This document shows positions 11,891-19,990 of a stretch of DNA of 64,000 nucleotides, piece by piece (positions within the stretch are counted from its first letter, which is position 1; every line of letters starts with the position of its first letter). The translations under genes were made by a program, and so were the position numbers. The stretch is from Mycobacterium cookii (GTDB taxonomy: Bacteria; Actinomycetota; Actinomycetes; Mycobacteriales; Mycobacteriaceae). Below the pieces are notes generated by a model. It was not told the DNA's origin. It ran no database searches and worked only from the letters and a program-made list of their open reading frames with translations. Location of the stretch: NCBI RefSeq assembly GCF_010727945.1, contig NZ_AP022569.1, positions 1,550,001 through 1,614,000 on the forward strand, written 5' to 3'.

Positions 11891-12484
11891 CTACGAAGGA
11901 TCCCGGAAAATATTTCGCAGAAAATATTCAGTAATAATCATCACCGGCCGCCCTCCGGAAATCAGCCGATAGCGACGGCCCACAGTTTTCGCTCCTGGGG
12001 TTTCGCACCCCGACCCGGCGAGCCAACCGGGCGACGGCCCTACCCAGACGTCCGCTGCCTCCTTGAACGTCTCAAGACGACTAGCAGCGAGAATTTCGCC
12101 GATCGGGCAGTCCGTCTTGGTCAGGCTGGTCGTCATCGCAGGTGGCAGCAGGTCCATGGCGATCAGCGACTCCGCGGCCACATATGCGTGACCCGAACTC
12201 CGCCCCCGCAGCAAGATTCGTCGCCGAAGAAGCCGGCCGTCCGGCGGCTGCTCCGGACCAGAGGTGCCCGGCATCGTTTCGTGGACCTGTTGCTCGAGAA
12301 TCTGCACGAAGATCTCGTCGTCGGCGACAATGCCGAGAATTCGAGTAAGGGTGCCGTTGCTGGCGATGAGTATTCGGAGGTCGCGATTGAGCGTTCGAAT
12401 TTCGTCGTCGGTCAGCATGCACTCGACCGGATCTGGTGCGCCAGCGTATCCGAGTCCGTCGTTCAGGTGAATGTCCGGGATCAT
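11891..12484 (-). CDS. Chorismate pyruvate-lyase (Rv2949c-like), 4-hydroxybenzoate source
   Basis: A 197-residue protein strongly resembling M. tuberculosis Rv2949c, the chorismate lyase that releases pyruvate from chorismate to give 4-hydroxybenzoate for phenolic glycolipids. Shared stretches include EIRTLNRDLRILIA, NGTLTRIL, VAAESLIAMD, the ETFKEAADVWVG segment and a RRYRLISGGRP ending. The ATG at 12484 gives 197 residues; an internal ATG at residue 23 corresponds better to the remembered M. tuberculosis N-terminus, so the true start may be at about 12418. It lies directly upstream of the FadD22-like fusion in the order seen at the M. tuberculosis phenolic glycolipid locus, with 172 bases between. 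The last 70 bases are AT-rich compared with neighbours. Confidence 0.85.
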   Translation of the reverse strand: MIPDIHLNDGLGYAGAPDPVECMLTDDEIRTLNRDLRILIASNGTLTRILGIVADDEIFVQILEQQVHETMPGTSGPEQPPDGRLLRRRILLRGRSSGHAYVAAESLIAMDLLPPAMTTSLTKTDCPIGEILAASRLETFKEAADVWVGPSPGWLAGSGCETPGAKTVGRRYRLISGGRPVMIITEYFLRNIFRDPS

Positions 12485-12696
12485 GGGTAAGCGTCCAAAC
12501 GCGTCAGTTCACATCTCGGGTAACGCTCATCGAAGGCCGAGCGTCGAATGCTACCGCCGGTGGTGATGGCAATCGAGTCCGACGTCCTTGTCGGTTGCCT
12601 CACCACTGACCGATCGCCTCCTCTTGCGACTCTCGGCAATGTTTGAGCAACCCTACAGATTCCTCGCAGAATTGGCGCGCCGCGAACGCACCGGCC

Positions 12697-13554
12697 TCAC
12701 ATACTCGCCGGCGGGTCGACGTCGCCGGCCACGTCCACGCACACCCCGAGCGCGCCTGCTCCGACGTGGAGCGCAAGCACCGGACCGAGTTCGGTCACTA
12801 TCGGCGACCCACAACCTGGCAACCGCTTACCGAGCGCGGTCACCACATCACGCGCACCGTCGGGATTGGCGACGTGATGCACGGCGATCGACGCCTGCCG
12901 ACCGTCGACGACCTCGCACACCCGGTCGATCATCGTCGCAGTCGCCTTGCTCGCGGTCCGTACCCGTTGCGCCAGAACGAGTTTGCCGTCGTCTATGCGG
13001 AGCAGCGGCTTGAGCGAAAGCTTGGTGCCCAGCCAGGCGCCGGCGCCACCGATGCGTCCGCTGCGTCGCAGATTGTCCAGTTGGTGCACGACGATGAACC
13101 CGTGGTTGCGGCTCACCGCCGCGGCGGCGGCGTTCGCGACGGTGTCCAGGTCGGCACCGCCGGCGGCGGCCCGCGCGGCAGCCAATGCGACGAAACCTGT
13201 GTTCATCGCGGCCGACTTCGAGTCGATAACCCTTACCGCTGAACCGAATTCGGCTGCCGCTACCTGGGCGGCCTTGAAGGTCCCCGACAGCGCCGCCGAC
13301 AGGTGCACAGCTACCACGCCGTCGCCGCCACTGTCCGCCAGCGCATCACGATACACATCGGCCAGCTCGGCCGGCGTGGCAGCGGTGGTCGTCGCGTGTC
13401 CATAATCGTGGATGTCGTGCGGGATGTCGTCCACCCCGTCGCGCAGGTCGGCACCGTCGAGCAAGATGTGCAGCGGGACCTCACGTATCGCCCACTGCCG
13501 GCGCAGTTCATCGGGTAGGCGGGCCCCCGAATCGGTGACGACGACGACGGGCAT
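12697..13554 (-). CDS. DegV-family fatty-acid-binding protein (Rv2417c-like)
   Basis: A 285-residue DegV-family protein. It opens with VVVVTDSGARLPDE and has the SAALSGTFKAA segment, corresponding to the conserved Ser/Thr region that contacts a bound fatty acid in this family, and ends with the HVGAGALGVCV segment near residue 265. In Firmicutes DegV-type FakB proteins hand fatty acids to a kinase; the role in mycobacteria is not established. It is the first gene of the block collinear with M. tuberculosis Rv2417c-Rv2421c and lies 4 bases after octT on the same strand, so it is probably co-transcribed. The ATG at 13554 is the natural start. Confidence 0.88.
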   Translation of the reverse strand: MPVVVVTDSGARLPDELRRQWAIREVPLHILLDGADLRDGVDDIPHDIHDYGHATTTAATPAELADVYRDALADSGGDGVVAVHLSAALSGTFKAAQVAAAEFGSAVRVIDSKSAAMNTGFVALAAARAAAGGADLDTVANAAAAAVSRNHGFIVVHQLDNLRRSGRIGGAGAWLGTKLSLKPLLRIDDGKLVLAQRVRTASKATATMIDRVCEVVDGRQASIAVHHVANPDGARDVVTALGKRLPGCGSPIVTELGPVLALHVGAGALGVCVDVAGDVDPPASM

Positions 13555-13558
13555 GCCG

Positions 13559-14296
13559 CTAGCCGCGCGGCTTATCGTTATTTACGCCGGCCTCGGCCAG
13601 CGCTTTGAGCATCAGCTCCGCCACCGCGTGGTGCGCTTCGAAATTCCAGTGGATTCCGTCGGGGTTGCCGCGCCCGCTCATGACTTCTTCGCCGACAGCG
13701 GCCTTCAGGTCGACCAGCGGAACGTCGTGCTGACCGGCCCACGCGGTGATCGCCGCAACGGTGCCGGCCCGGCCGCGGTGGGCATTGCCGTAGGTTTCGG
13801 CGATATGCACCGACGGTAAGGAGGCCACGATCGGGATGCCGGGCCGGTTGAAATCGATTGCACCGCGCGTAAGTTCGAGGTATTCCGCGGAAAGGTGTGG
13901 CGGCAGAGCAGCTTTGGCCACCGGCGAGAATCGCGGCTGCACCCAGCCGTAGCCCTCGCGCACCCACCGCCGCAGCCACGGCGGGCGCACGTATCGGATG
14001 AGCTCCCGCAACGCGGTCGGCAGCGGCGACGGGAGCGAATCCATGCCGCAGGTCGCGAAAACCACCGCGCCGGCCCGCGGTAACGCCGCCCACGCGCGGG
14101 GGTCCTGAGTCGCCGCCCACCAGATGTCCCGACAGGTCCACCCGATCCGGCCGATCAACTCGAGATCCCAATCTAGTTGTCTGGCAACAATATTGGGCCA
14201 GATCCGCGGATCGTCGGCAGGCAGCCCGCCGGTCGGCCCGTAGTAGGCGAGCGAGTCGGCGAAAACCAGCAGTGCCGGCCGGCGCTCAGAGGACAT
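13559..14296 (-). CDS. octT: Diglucosylglycerate octanoyltransferase (SGNH-type, Rv2418c-like)
   Basis: A 245-residue SGNH/GDSL-hydrolase-like protein. The N-terminal nucleophile block reads FADSLAYYG, and the C-terminal Asp/His pair appears in NPDGIHWN near residue 222. The homologue Rv2418c (OctT) transfers octanoate to diglucosylglycerate, an early intermediate of methylglucose lipopolysaccharides. A longer frame is open to 14446, but the ATG at 14296 gives the family length and an 11-base overlap with the upstream phosphatase gpgP, which acts in the same pathway. The overlap implies coupled translation. Confidence 0.85.
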   Translation of the reverse strand: MSSERRPALLVFADSLAYYGPTGGLPADDPRIWPNIVARQLDWDLELIGRIGWTCRDIWWAATQDPRAWAALPRAGAVVFATCGMDSLPSPLPTALRELIRYVRPPWLRRWVREGYGWVQPRFSPVAKAALPPHLSAEYLELTRGAIDFNRPGIPIVASLPSVHIAETYGNAHRGRAGTVAAITAWAGQHDVPLVDLKAAVGEEVMSGRGNPDGIHWNFEAHHAVAELMLKALAEAGVNNDKPRG

Positions 14297-14969
14297 CGCC
14301 CGCGACCTGCGCCGAAGCGTTCCACACATCGAGCCGCCAACGAATGGCGCCGAAATCGGTTGTGCCGGAATCCAGGTCGCTGGAGTGCCCGGACAGCTGG
14401 GTCCAACTCGCGTTGCCCATTCCGCCCAGTGCAGGCCAGTTCTCAATCGGCAGCCCGAGCAGCGCTGCCGTCAGCGCGGCGATCAGGCCGCCGTGAGCGA
14501 CCAGCACCACCGGCCGCGCCGGCTCGTCGACGACCCCCCATTCGGGCTCGCGGGCCACCAGCTCGGCAATCAGCGGCACGCTGCGTGTGGCGACGTCGAG
14601 CCTGTTCTCGCCGCCGTGCGGCGCCCAGGTGGCATCCTCGCGCCACGCCAGCCGCGCGCCCGGTGCAACCGCGTCGATTTCGTTGTGCGTCATGCCCTGC
14701 CAGTCGCCCAGGTGGGTTTCCCGAAGGCGCTCGTCGACGTCCACCGGCAAGCCGGCGCGCTCCCCCAGCGCCACCGCCGTGTCGTAGGCGCGACGCAGAT
14801 CTGAGGACACGATGCGCAACGGCTGGTGTTTGGCCAGCGCCGCGGCCGCCGCGACAGCTTGGGCACGGCCCAGCTCGGTCAGCGCGGTGTCGAGCTGACC
14901 CTGCATCCGACTGTCGAGGTTGTGTTCGGTTTGGCCGTGCCGCATCATCACCAGCCGGCGGATCGTCAT
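14286..14969 (-). CDS. gpgP: Glucosyl-3-phosphoglycerate phosphatase
   Basis: A 227-residue histidine-phosphatase (phosphoglycerate-mutase-like) protein that aligns well from memory with M. tuberculosis GpgP (Rv2419c). The phospho-acceptor motif RHGQTEHN is near residue 10, the [10 protein letters not shown] block follows, and the second catalytic His is in [11 protein letters not shown] near residue 160. GpgP removes the phosphate of glucosyl-3-phosphoglycerate to give glucosylglycerate, the primer of methylglucose lipopolysaccharides. The start at 14969 is fixed by the ATGA overlap with rsfS; the open frame runs further upstream to 15005 but that extension is not conserved. Overlaps octT downstream by 11 bases. 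Confidence 0.92.
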   Translation of the reverse strand: MTIRRLVMMRHGQTEHNLDSRMQGQLDTALTELGRAQAVAAAAALAKHQPLRIVSSDLRRAYDTAVALGERAGLPVDVDERLRETHLGDWQGMTHNEIDAVAPGARLAWREDATWAPHGGENRLDVATRSVPLIAELVAREPEWGVVDEPARPVVLVAHGGLIAALTAALLGLPIENWPALGGMGNASWTQLSGHSSDLDSGTTDFGAIRWRLDVWNASAQVAGDVL

Positions 14970-15325
14970 GACACGTCCACCGTCAAGACCGGGCAGTCCC
15001 GCCACAGCCGGTCGAGTGCATAGAAGTCGCGCTCGTCCTGGTGCTGGATGTGCACCACGATGTCGACGTAATCCAGCAGGGTCCAGCGGCCTTCGCGGGT
15101 GCCCTCGCGGCGGGCGGGCTTGTGGCCCGCTTCGCGCATCTTGTCTTCGACCTCGTCGACGATCGCGTTGACCTGCCGTTCGTTGGACGCCGAGGCGATC
15201 ACGAAGCAGTCGGTGATGACCAGTTGCTCGGAGACGTCGATGACCACGACGTCGTCGGCCAGCTTCGAGGCGGCCGCTCGTGCGGCGACGGTGGCCATCT
15301 CGATCGCCTCGGGGGCGGCCGTCAT
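14966..15325 (-). CDS. rsfS: Ribosomal silencing factor RsfS
   Basis: A 119-residue RsfS/Iojap protein. The core [20 protein letters not shown], the [12 protein letters not shown] block and the [14 protein letters not shown] segment are diagnostic. RsfS binds ribosomal protein L14 and blocks joining of the 30S and 50S subunits when nutrients are low. The ATG at 15325 is chosen because it overlaps the nadD stop (ATGA) and gives the length of the M. tuberculosis protein; the upstream open frame to 15400 only reads through nadD. Part of a tight nadD-rsfS-gpgP-octT run in which each start overlaps the preceding stop. Confidence 0.94.
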   Translation of the reverse strand: MTAAPEAIEMATVAARAAASKLADDVVVIDVSEQLVITDCFVIASASNERQVNAIVDEVEDKMREAGHKPARREGTREGRWTLLDYVDIVVHIQHQDERDFYALDRLWRDCPVLTVDVS

Positions 15326-15942
15326 GCCTCGGTCCGAGGTTTGCGGTAGAGCTCGCGTTTGGACACGTATTGCACGACGCCGTCGGGCACCAGGTACCAC
15401 AGCGGGCGACTTTCTTCGGCGCGCAGACGGCAGTCCGTCGAGGAGATCGCCAGCGCCGGGATCTCGACGAGTGTCAGTGCGTCCTCGGGCAACCCGTCGA
15501 GCACGTCGGCGAGATGCTCGCGGCCCAACTCATAACCGGGCCGGCTCACCCCGACGAACTTCGCCAGCGCGAACAGCTCCTCGAGGTCCTGCCAGGACAG
15601 GATCGAGGCCAGCGCGTCGGCGCCGGTGATGAAGTACAGCTCAGAGTCCGGATTGAGGGCCTGCAGATCTCGCAGCGTGTCCTTGGTGTAGGTGTGCCCG
15701 CCCCGATCGATGTCGACCCGGCTCACCGAGAAGCGCGGGTTCGCGGCGGTGGCGATCACCGTCATCAGGTACCGGTCCTCGCCGGCGGTGACCGCACGCT
15801 TCTTCTGCCACGGCTGGCCGCTGGGCACGAAAACGACCTCGTCGAGGTCGAACAAAGAAGCCACTTCGCTCGCGGCGACGAGGTGACCATTGTGGATGGG
15901 ATCGAAGGTCCCGCCCATCACTCCCAGCCGCCGTTTTCGCAC
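15322..15942 (-). CDS. nadD: Nicotinate-nucleotide adenylyltransferase
   Basis: A 206-residue NadD protein that joins nicotinate mononucleotide to AMP in NAD synthesis. The nucleotidyltransferase motif [12 protein letters not shown] is near residue 10, with TGADALASI and the [11 protein letters not shown] (ISSTxxR) motif further on. The GTG at 15942 places [12 protein letters not shown] at the N-terminus as in the M. tuberculosis protein; an ATG at 15981 would add 13 residues and cannot be excluded, since neither start has a strong Shine-Dalgarno sequence. It heads the nadD-rsfS-gpgP-octT-degV run. The gap of 200 bases to the VWA gene (15943-16142) shows no credible gene. Confidence 0.92.
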   Translation of the reverse strand: MRKRRLGVMGGTFDPIHNGHLVAASEVASLFDLDEVVFVPSGQPWQKKRAVTAGEDRYLMTVIATAANPRFSVSRVDIDRGGHTYTKDTLRDLQALNPDSELYFITGADALASILSWQDLEELFALAKFVGVSRPGYELGREHLADVLDGLPEDALTLVEIPALAISSTDCRLRAEESRPLWYLVPDGVVQYVSKRELYRKPRTEA

Positions 15943-16142
15943 GGTTTGCCAGCTTACTTGAGCGTGGTGGAGGCGGCCCACCTCACATCAGCCACTTCGA
16001 TCACACCAGCCTCGCGGCCGGTGGACACGCTTTCTGCCCGCCTTCGAGCGACAACTCCGGCGACCTGACCTGCTTGTCGCTCGGAGGTGGGCACGTCGGA
16101 CCTCCGTCGGCCCAGCGGCCCACGTGGCAGATGGTGCAAAAG

Positions 16143-17585
16143 TCACACCGGCAGCAGCTGGTCGATCACGGCTGCGAGCTGCTTGGCCGACCGGCACTCG
16201 TGCATGGTGATGACCTCTTGGTAGCGGGGCACCGCGGAGTCGCCGCTACCCCAGAGGTGCTTGGGCTCGGGATTGAGCCAGTGTGCGTGCCGGCTGGCGG
16301 TCACCATGTGGGCCAGCACGTCGGTGGCCGGGTCGCGGTAGTTGGTCCGGCCGTCACCGAGCACCAGCAGCGAGCTGCGCGGCGATAACACGTTGGGATG
16401 CGCCTGAATGAACGAGACGAAGGCGTTGCCGTAGTCGCTGTGGCCGTCGCGGGTGTAGACACCGGCCTCCCGGGTGATCCGCTGGATCGCCACGGCGAGG
16501 TCGGCATCCGGGCCGAACATGTGGGTGACCTCGTCGCTGGTGTCGATGAACGCGAACACCCGGACCCGGGAGAACTGCTGGCGCAGGGCATGCACCAGCA
16601 GCAGGGTGAAGTGGCTGAACCCGGCGACGGAACCCGACACGTCGCACAGCACCACGAGTTCCGGGCGAGCCGGACGGGGTTTGCGCAGCACCAAGTCGAT
16701 CGGCACCCCGCCGGTCGACATCGATTTGCGCAGCGTCTTGCGCAGGTCGATCGCCCCCGCGCGGGCGCGGCGCCGCCGCGCGGCCAGCCGGGTGGCCAGA
16801 GTGCGGGCCAGCGGTTGCACCACCCGGCGCATCGAGCGCAGCTGGTCACCGGATGCCCGCAGGAACTCCACGTTCTCGGAAAGCTGTGGGATGCCGTACA
16901 TCTGGACATGGTCACGGCCGAGTTGCTCGGCGGTTCGTCGCTTCGTCTCGGCGTCGACCATTTTTCGCAGCTGAGTGATTCGCTGTGCGGCAAGGGCTTT
17001 CGCGATCTGCTCCTGCGTCGGCGTGGGTTCGTCGCCGTACGGGGCGAGCAGGCCGGCCAGCAGCTTGCCCTCCAACTCGTCGAGCGCCATCGACTTGAGG
17101 GCCTGATACGACGAATACGACGGTCCGCGGCTGGAGTTGTATTTGCCGTAGGCGTCCACGATCTGCGCGATCATCGCAACCAGGCGCTCGTCCATGTCGG
17201 CGAGCTCGGGGTTATTGGTGAGCAGATCGAGCAGCATCTGGCGCATCGCCTCGACGTCGTCGGGCGGCAACTGGACGTCGGGATCGATGGCGTCTTCCTC
17301 GGTGACCGCGGCCCGGGTACCCAGGGCGGCAGGCCACCACAGGTCGAACATCGCGTCATAGGTTTCGCGGTGCTCGGGCCGGCGCAACACCGCGCACGCC
17401 AGACCTTCACGCAGGATCTCGCGATCACCGAGACCGAGCACACCCATCACCCGGCCGGCGTCCACCGTCTCTGACGGACCGACCGAGATACCTTGCCCGC
17501 GAAGCGCTTCGACAAAACCGACCAGGTGGCCCGGGATGCCGTGCGGAGCTAACGGCTGGCTGGGGCGAACGCGGCGGACGGCCAT
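16143..17585 (-). CDS. VWA-domain (CoxE-like) protein, MoxR partner (Rv2425c-like)
   Basis: A 480-residue protein with an N-terminal helical region and a C-terminal von Willebrand A / CoxE-like domain. A metal-ion-dependent adhesion motif DVSGS lies near residue 316, followed by FIDTSDEVTHMF and VLGDGRTNYRD. Such proteins pair with MoxR AAA ATPases to insert metals or activate enzymes, as CoxE/CoxD do in CO dehydrogenase maturation; the client in mycobacteria is unknown. The start at 17585 lies 10 bases after the stop of the MoxR-like ATPase gene, so the two form one operon, the usual arrangement for this system. Confidence 0.9.
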   Translation of the reverse strand: MAVRRVRPSQPLAPHGIPGHLVGFVEALRGQGISVGPSETVDAGRVMGVLGLGDREILREGLACAVLRRPEHRETYDAMFDLWWPAALGTRAAVTEEDAIDPDVQLPPDDVEAMRQMLLDLLTNNPELADMDERLVAMIAQIVDAYGKYNSSRGPSYSSYQALKSMALDELEGKLLAGLLAPYGDEPTPTQEQIAKALAAQRITQLRKMVDAETKRRTAEQLGRDHVQMYGIPQLSENVEFLRASGDQLRSMRRVVQPLARTLATRLAARRRRARAGAIDLRKTLRKSMSTGGVPIDLVLRKPRPARPELVVLCDVSGSVAGFSHFTLLLVHALRQQFSRVRVFAFIDTSDEVTHMFGPDADLAVAIQRITREAGVYTRDGHSDYGNAFVSFIQAHPNVLSPRSSLLVLGDGRTNYRDPATDVLAHMVTASRHAHWLNPEPKHLWGSGDSAVPRYQEVITMHECRSAKQLAAVIDQLLPV

Positions 17586-17595
17586 GGTTCACACC

Positions 17596-18471
17596 TCAGT
17601 TCAGCCGGAGTTCGCTGGTTGCGCGCTGCTGGTCGGACTGGTGCTTGAGCACCACGCCCATCGTGGCGGCGATCGTCGCGTCGTCGATGGTGTCCATGCC
17701 GAGCGCCAGCACGGTGCGTCCCCAGTCGATGGTCTCGGCAACCGACGGCAACTTCTTGAGTTGCATGCCGCGCAGCACGCCGATGATGCGCACCAACTCC
17801 TCGGCGATGTGACCCGGCAGCTCGGGAACGCGGGACAACAGAATCCGGCGCTCCAATTCGGGGTCGGGAAAGTCGATGTGCAAGAACAGACAGCGGCGTT
17901 TGAGCGCTTCGGACAGCTCACGGGTGGCGTTGGAAGTCAGGACGACGAACGGCGTTCGCTCCGCGGTGATGGTGCCCAACTCCGGGACCGTGACCGCGAA
18001 GTCGGACAGGACTTCGAGCAGCAGGCCTTCGATTTCGATGTCGGCCTTGTCGGTTTCGTCGATCAGCAGAACGGTCGGGTCGGTGCGCCGGATCGCGGTC
18101 AGCAGCGGCCGGGACAGCAGAAATTCCTCGCTGAACACGTCGAGCTTGGTCTGGTCCCAGTCCCCCGAACCGGCCTGGATTCGCAAGATCTGCTTGGCGT
18201 GGTTCCACTCGTAGAGCGCGCGTGCCTCGTCGACGCCCTCGTAGCACTGCAGCCGGACCAGTCCGGATCCGGTGGCCTGTGCCACGGCGCGGGCCAGTTC
18301 GGTCTTGCCGACACCCGCCGGGCCCTCCACCAGCAGCGGCTTGCCGAGCCGGTCGGCAAGGAAAACCGCAGTCGCGGTCGCGGTGTCGGGCAGGTAGCCG
18401 GTTTCGGACAACCGCCGTGCGACATCGTCGATGTCGGCGAACAGCGGCGCCGGGCGCGCGGGCACACTCAC
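17596..18471 (-). CDS. MoxR-type AAA+ ATPase (Rv2426c-like)
   Basis: A 291-residue MoxR-family AAA+ protein. Walker A is GPAGVGKTE near residue 52, Walker B LLIDETDKAD near 137, sensor 1 LTSNATRELSE, and an arginine finger candidate is in LKRRCLFLHID. It is thought to remodel a client protein together with the VWA partner encoded 10 bases downstream. It follows proA by 22 bases, so proA, this ATPase and the VWA gene are probably one transcript, as in M. tuberculosis (Rv2427c-Rv2425c). Confidence 0.93.
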   Translation of the reverse strand: MSVPARPAPLFADIDDVARRLSETGYLPDTATATAVFLADRLGKPLLVEGPAGVGKTELARAVAQATGSGLVRLQCYEGVDEARALYEWNHAKQILRIQAGSGDWDQTKLDVFSEEFLLSRPLLTAIRRTDPTVLLIDETDKADIEIEGLLLEVLSDFAVTVPELGTITAERTPFVVLTSNATRELSEALKRRCLFLHIDFPDPELERRILLSRVPELPGHIAEELVRIIGVLRGMQLKKLPSVAETIDWGRTVLALGMDTIDDATIAATMGVVLKHQSDQQRATSELRLN

Positions 18472-18493
18472 TTCTGCGTTCTCCTCAGCAATG

Positions 18494-19741
18494 TCAGGCC
18501 GGACGAATCTGACCGTCTCCCCAACCGATCCACTTGGTCGAGGTCAATTCGGACAGTCCCATCGGTCCTCGGGCATGCAACTTCTGGGTGGAGATGCCGA
18601 TCTCCGCGCCGAAACCGAACTGCTCACCGTCGGTGAACGAGGTCGACGCGTTGACCATCACCGCGGCCGCGTCGACCGCTTCGGTAAACCGTTGGGCAGC
18701 TGCCATATTGGTGGTCACGATGGCTTCGGTGTGACCGGTGCCGTATTCGTTGATGTGCGCGATCGCCTGGTCGACGCCGTCGACGACCGCGACCGCAATG
18801 TCCATCGAGAGGAATTCGCGGCGCAATTCGGCCTCGTCGGGGTCCAGGTGCACGGTGACGCCGGCGTCCTGCAGCGCAGTGATCAGCCGCGGCAGAGCCT
18901 GGTCGGCGATCGCCGCGTCGACCAGCAGCGTCTCGGCCGCGTTACACACACTCGGGCGACGAGTCTTGGAGTTCAACAGGATTCGTTCGGCCATGTCCAG
19001 GTCAGCGGCGCCGTGCACGTAAACGTGGCAGTTGCCCACCCCCGTCTCGATGGTCGGCACATAGGAATCGCGGACCACGGCCTCGATCAGACCGGCTCCG
19101 CCACGGGGAATCACCACGTCGACCAGACCACGGGCCTGGATCAGGTGGGTGACCGAGGAGCGGTCGGCGGCCGAGAGCAATTGCACGGCGTCAGCGGGCA
19201 GATCTTCGCCGACCAGCGCGTCGCGCAACACCGAGACGAGTGCGTCGTTGGATTTCGCCGCCGACGCGCTGCCCCGCAACAGGGCGGCGTTGCCGGATTT
19301 CAGAGCCAGACCGAACGCGTCGACGGTGACATTGGGCCGTCCCTCGTAGACGATCCCGACGACGCCAAGCGGGACGCGCTGCTGGCGCAGCGCCAGCCCG
19401 TTGGGCAGGGTGTAGCCGCGCAATACCTCCCCGACCGGGTCGGGTAGCCCCGCGACCTGCCGCAGGCCGGCGGCGATGCCTTCGACGCGCTTGGTGTCCA
19501 GCGCGAGCCGGTCGAGCATGGCGGTCGGTGTATCGGCGGCGCGGGCCGCATTCAGGTCTTCGGCGTTGGCGGCCAGGATCCGGTCGGTGTTGGCCACGAT
19601 CGCGTCCGCCGCGACGAGAAGCGCCTGGTCTTTGGCGACTGTCGGCAGTGAGGCCAGCACGCGGGCGGCTACCCGGGCCCGGCGCGCCGCGTCGTGTACC
19701 TGCTGGCGCACGTCGGGTGCAGAAAAAGCATGCACACTCAT
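18494..19741 (-). CDS. proA: Gamma-glutamyl phosphate reductase
   Basis: A 415-residue ProA that reduces gamma-glutamyl phosphate with NADPH to glutamate semialdehyde, the second step of proline synthesis. The aldehyde-dehydrogenase fold is shown by [14 protein letters not shown], the [10 protein letters not shown] block, the catalytic Cys in SVCNAAET near residue 265 and the C-terminal [15 protein letters not shown]. ProB, the preceding enzyme, is encoded at 40403-41509. The ATG at 19741 is preceded by no Shine-Dalgarno sequence but by a -10-like TACCCT ending 6 bases upstream, which suggests a leaderless transcript. Confidence 0.95.
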   Translation of the reverse strand: MSVHAFSAPDVRQQVHDAARRARVAARVLASLPTVAKDQALLVAADAIVANTDRILAANAEDLNAARAADTPTAMLDRLALDTKRVEGIAAGLRQVAGLPDPVGEVLRGYTLPNGLALRQQRVPLGVVGIVYEGRPNVTVDAFGLALKSGNAALLRGSASAAKSNDALVSVLRDALVGEDLPADAVQLLSAADRSSVTHLIQARGLVDVVIPRGGAGLIEAVVRDSYVPTIETGVGNCHVYVHGAADLDMAERILLNSKTRRPSVCNAAETLLVDAAIADQALPRLITALQDAGVTVHLDPDEAELRREFLSMDIAVAVVDGVDQAIAHINEYGTGHTEAIVTTNMAAAQRFTEAVDAAAVMVNASTSFTDGEQFGFGAEIGISTQKLHARGPMGLSELTSTKWIGWGDGQIRPA

Positions 19742-19747
19742 TGACCA

Positions 19748-19777
19748 AGGGTAGCGAGTTTCCTGATGCCGGGTTGA
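19748..19777 (-). promoter_or_regulatory. Candidate SigA-type promoter giving a leaderless proA mRNA
   Basis: On the minus strand TCAACC (19772-19777) and TACCCT (19748-19753) are separated by 18 bases, fitting a weak -35 and a TANNNT -10 of the mycobacterial housekeeping type. Only six bases lie between the -10 and the proA ATG, so transcription would begin at or next to the start codon. No ribosome binding site precedes proA, which fits. Confidence 0.45.
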
Positions 19778-19990
19778 GATGGCCCTGTCTTTGCTAGTTC
19801 ACCGTGCGCGCGGACCCGTCCGACATTGTGGGCCGGGCACTTGCCATCGACGGTAAAAAGGCTGCCTCTGGTGTACGCTCTGCGGGCAGCATCTGGCCGA
19901 CCGTAATGCCTGCAGCGGAGCAGATCCCGGCCCGTTTGACTGCCCCCGAAGCGTTAGCTGGTCCGCACCGACAACCGAATTGAGCCTCCG

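Noticed and set aside
15954..16139. 61-codon minus-strand frame between nadD and the VWA gene
   Set aside because: Arg/Ala-rich without motifs or ribosome binding site; not supported as a gene.
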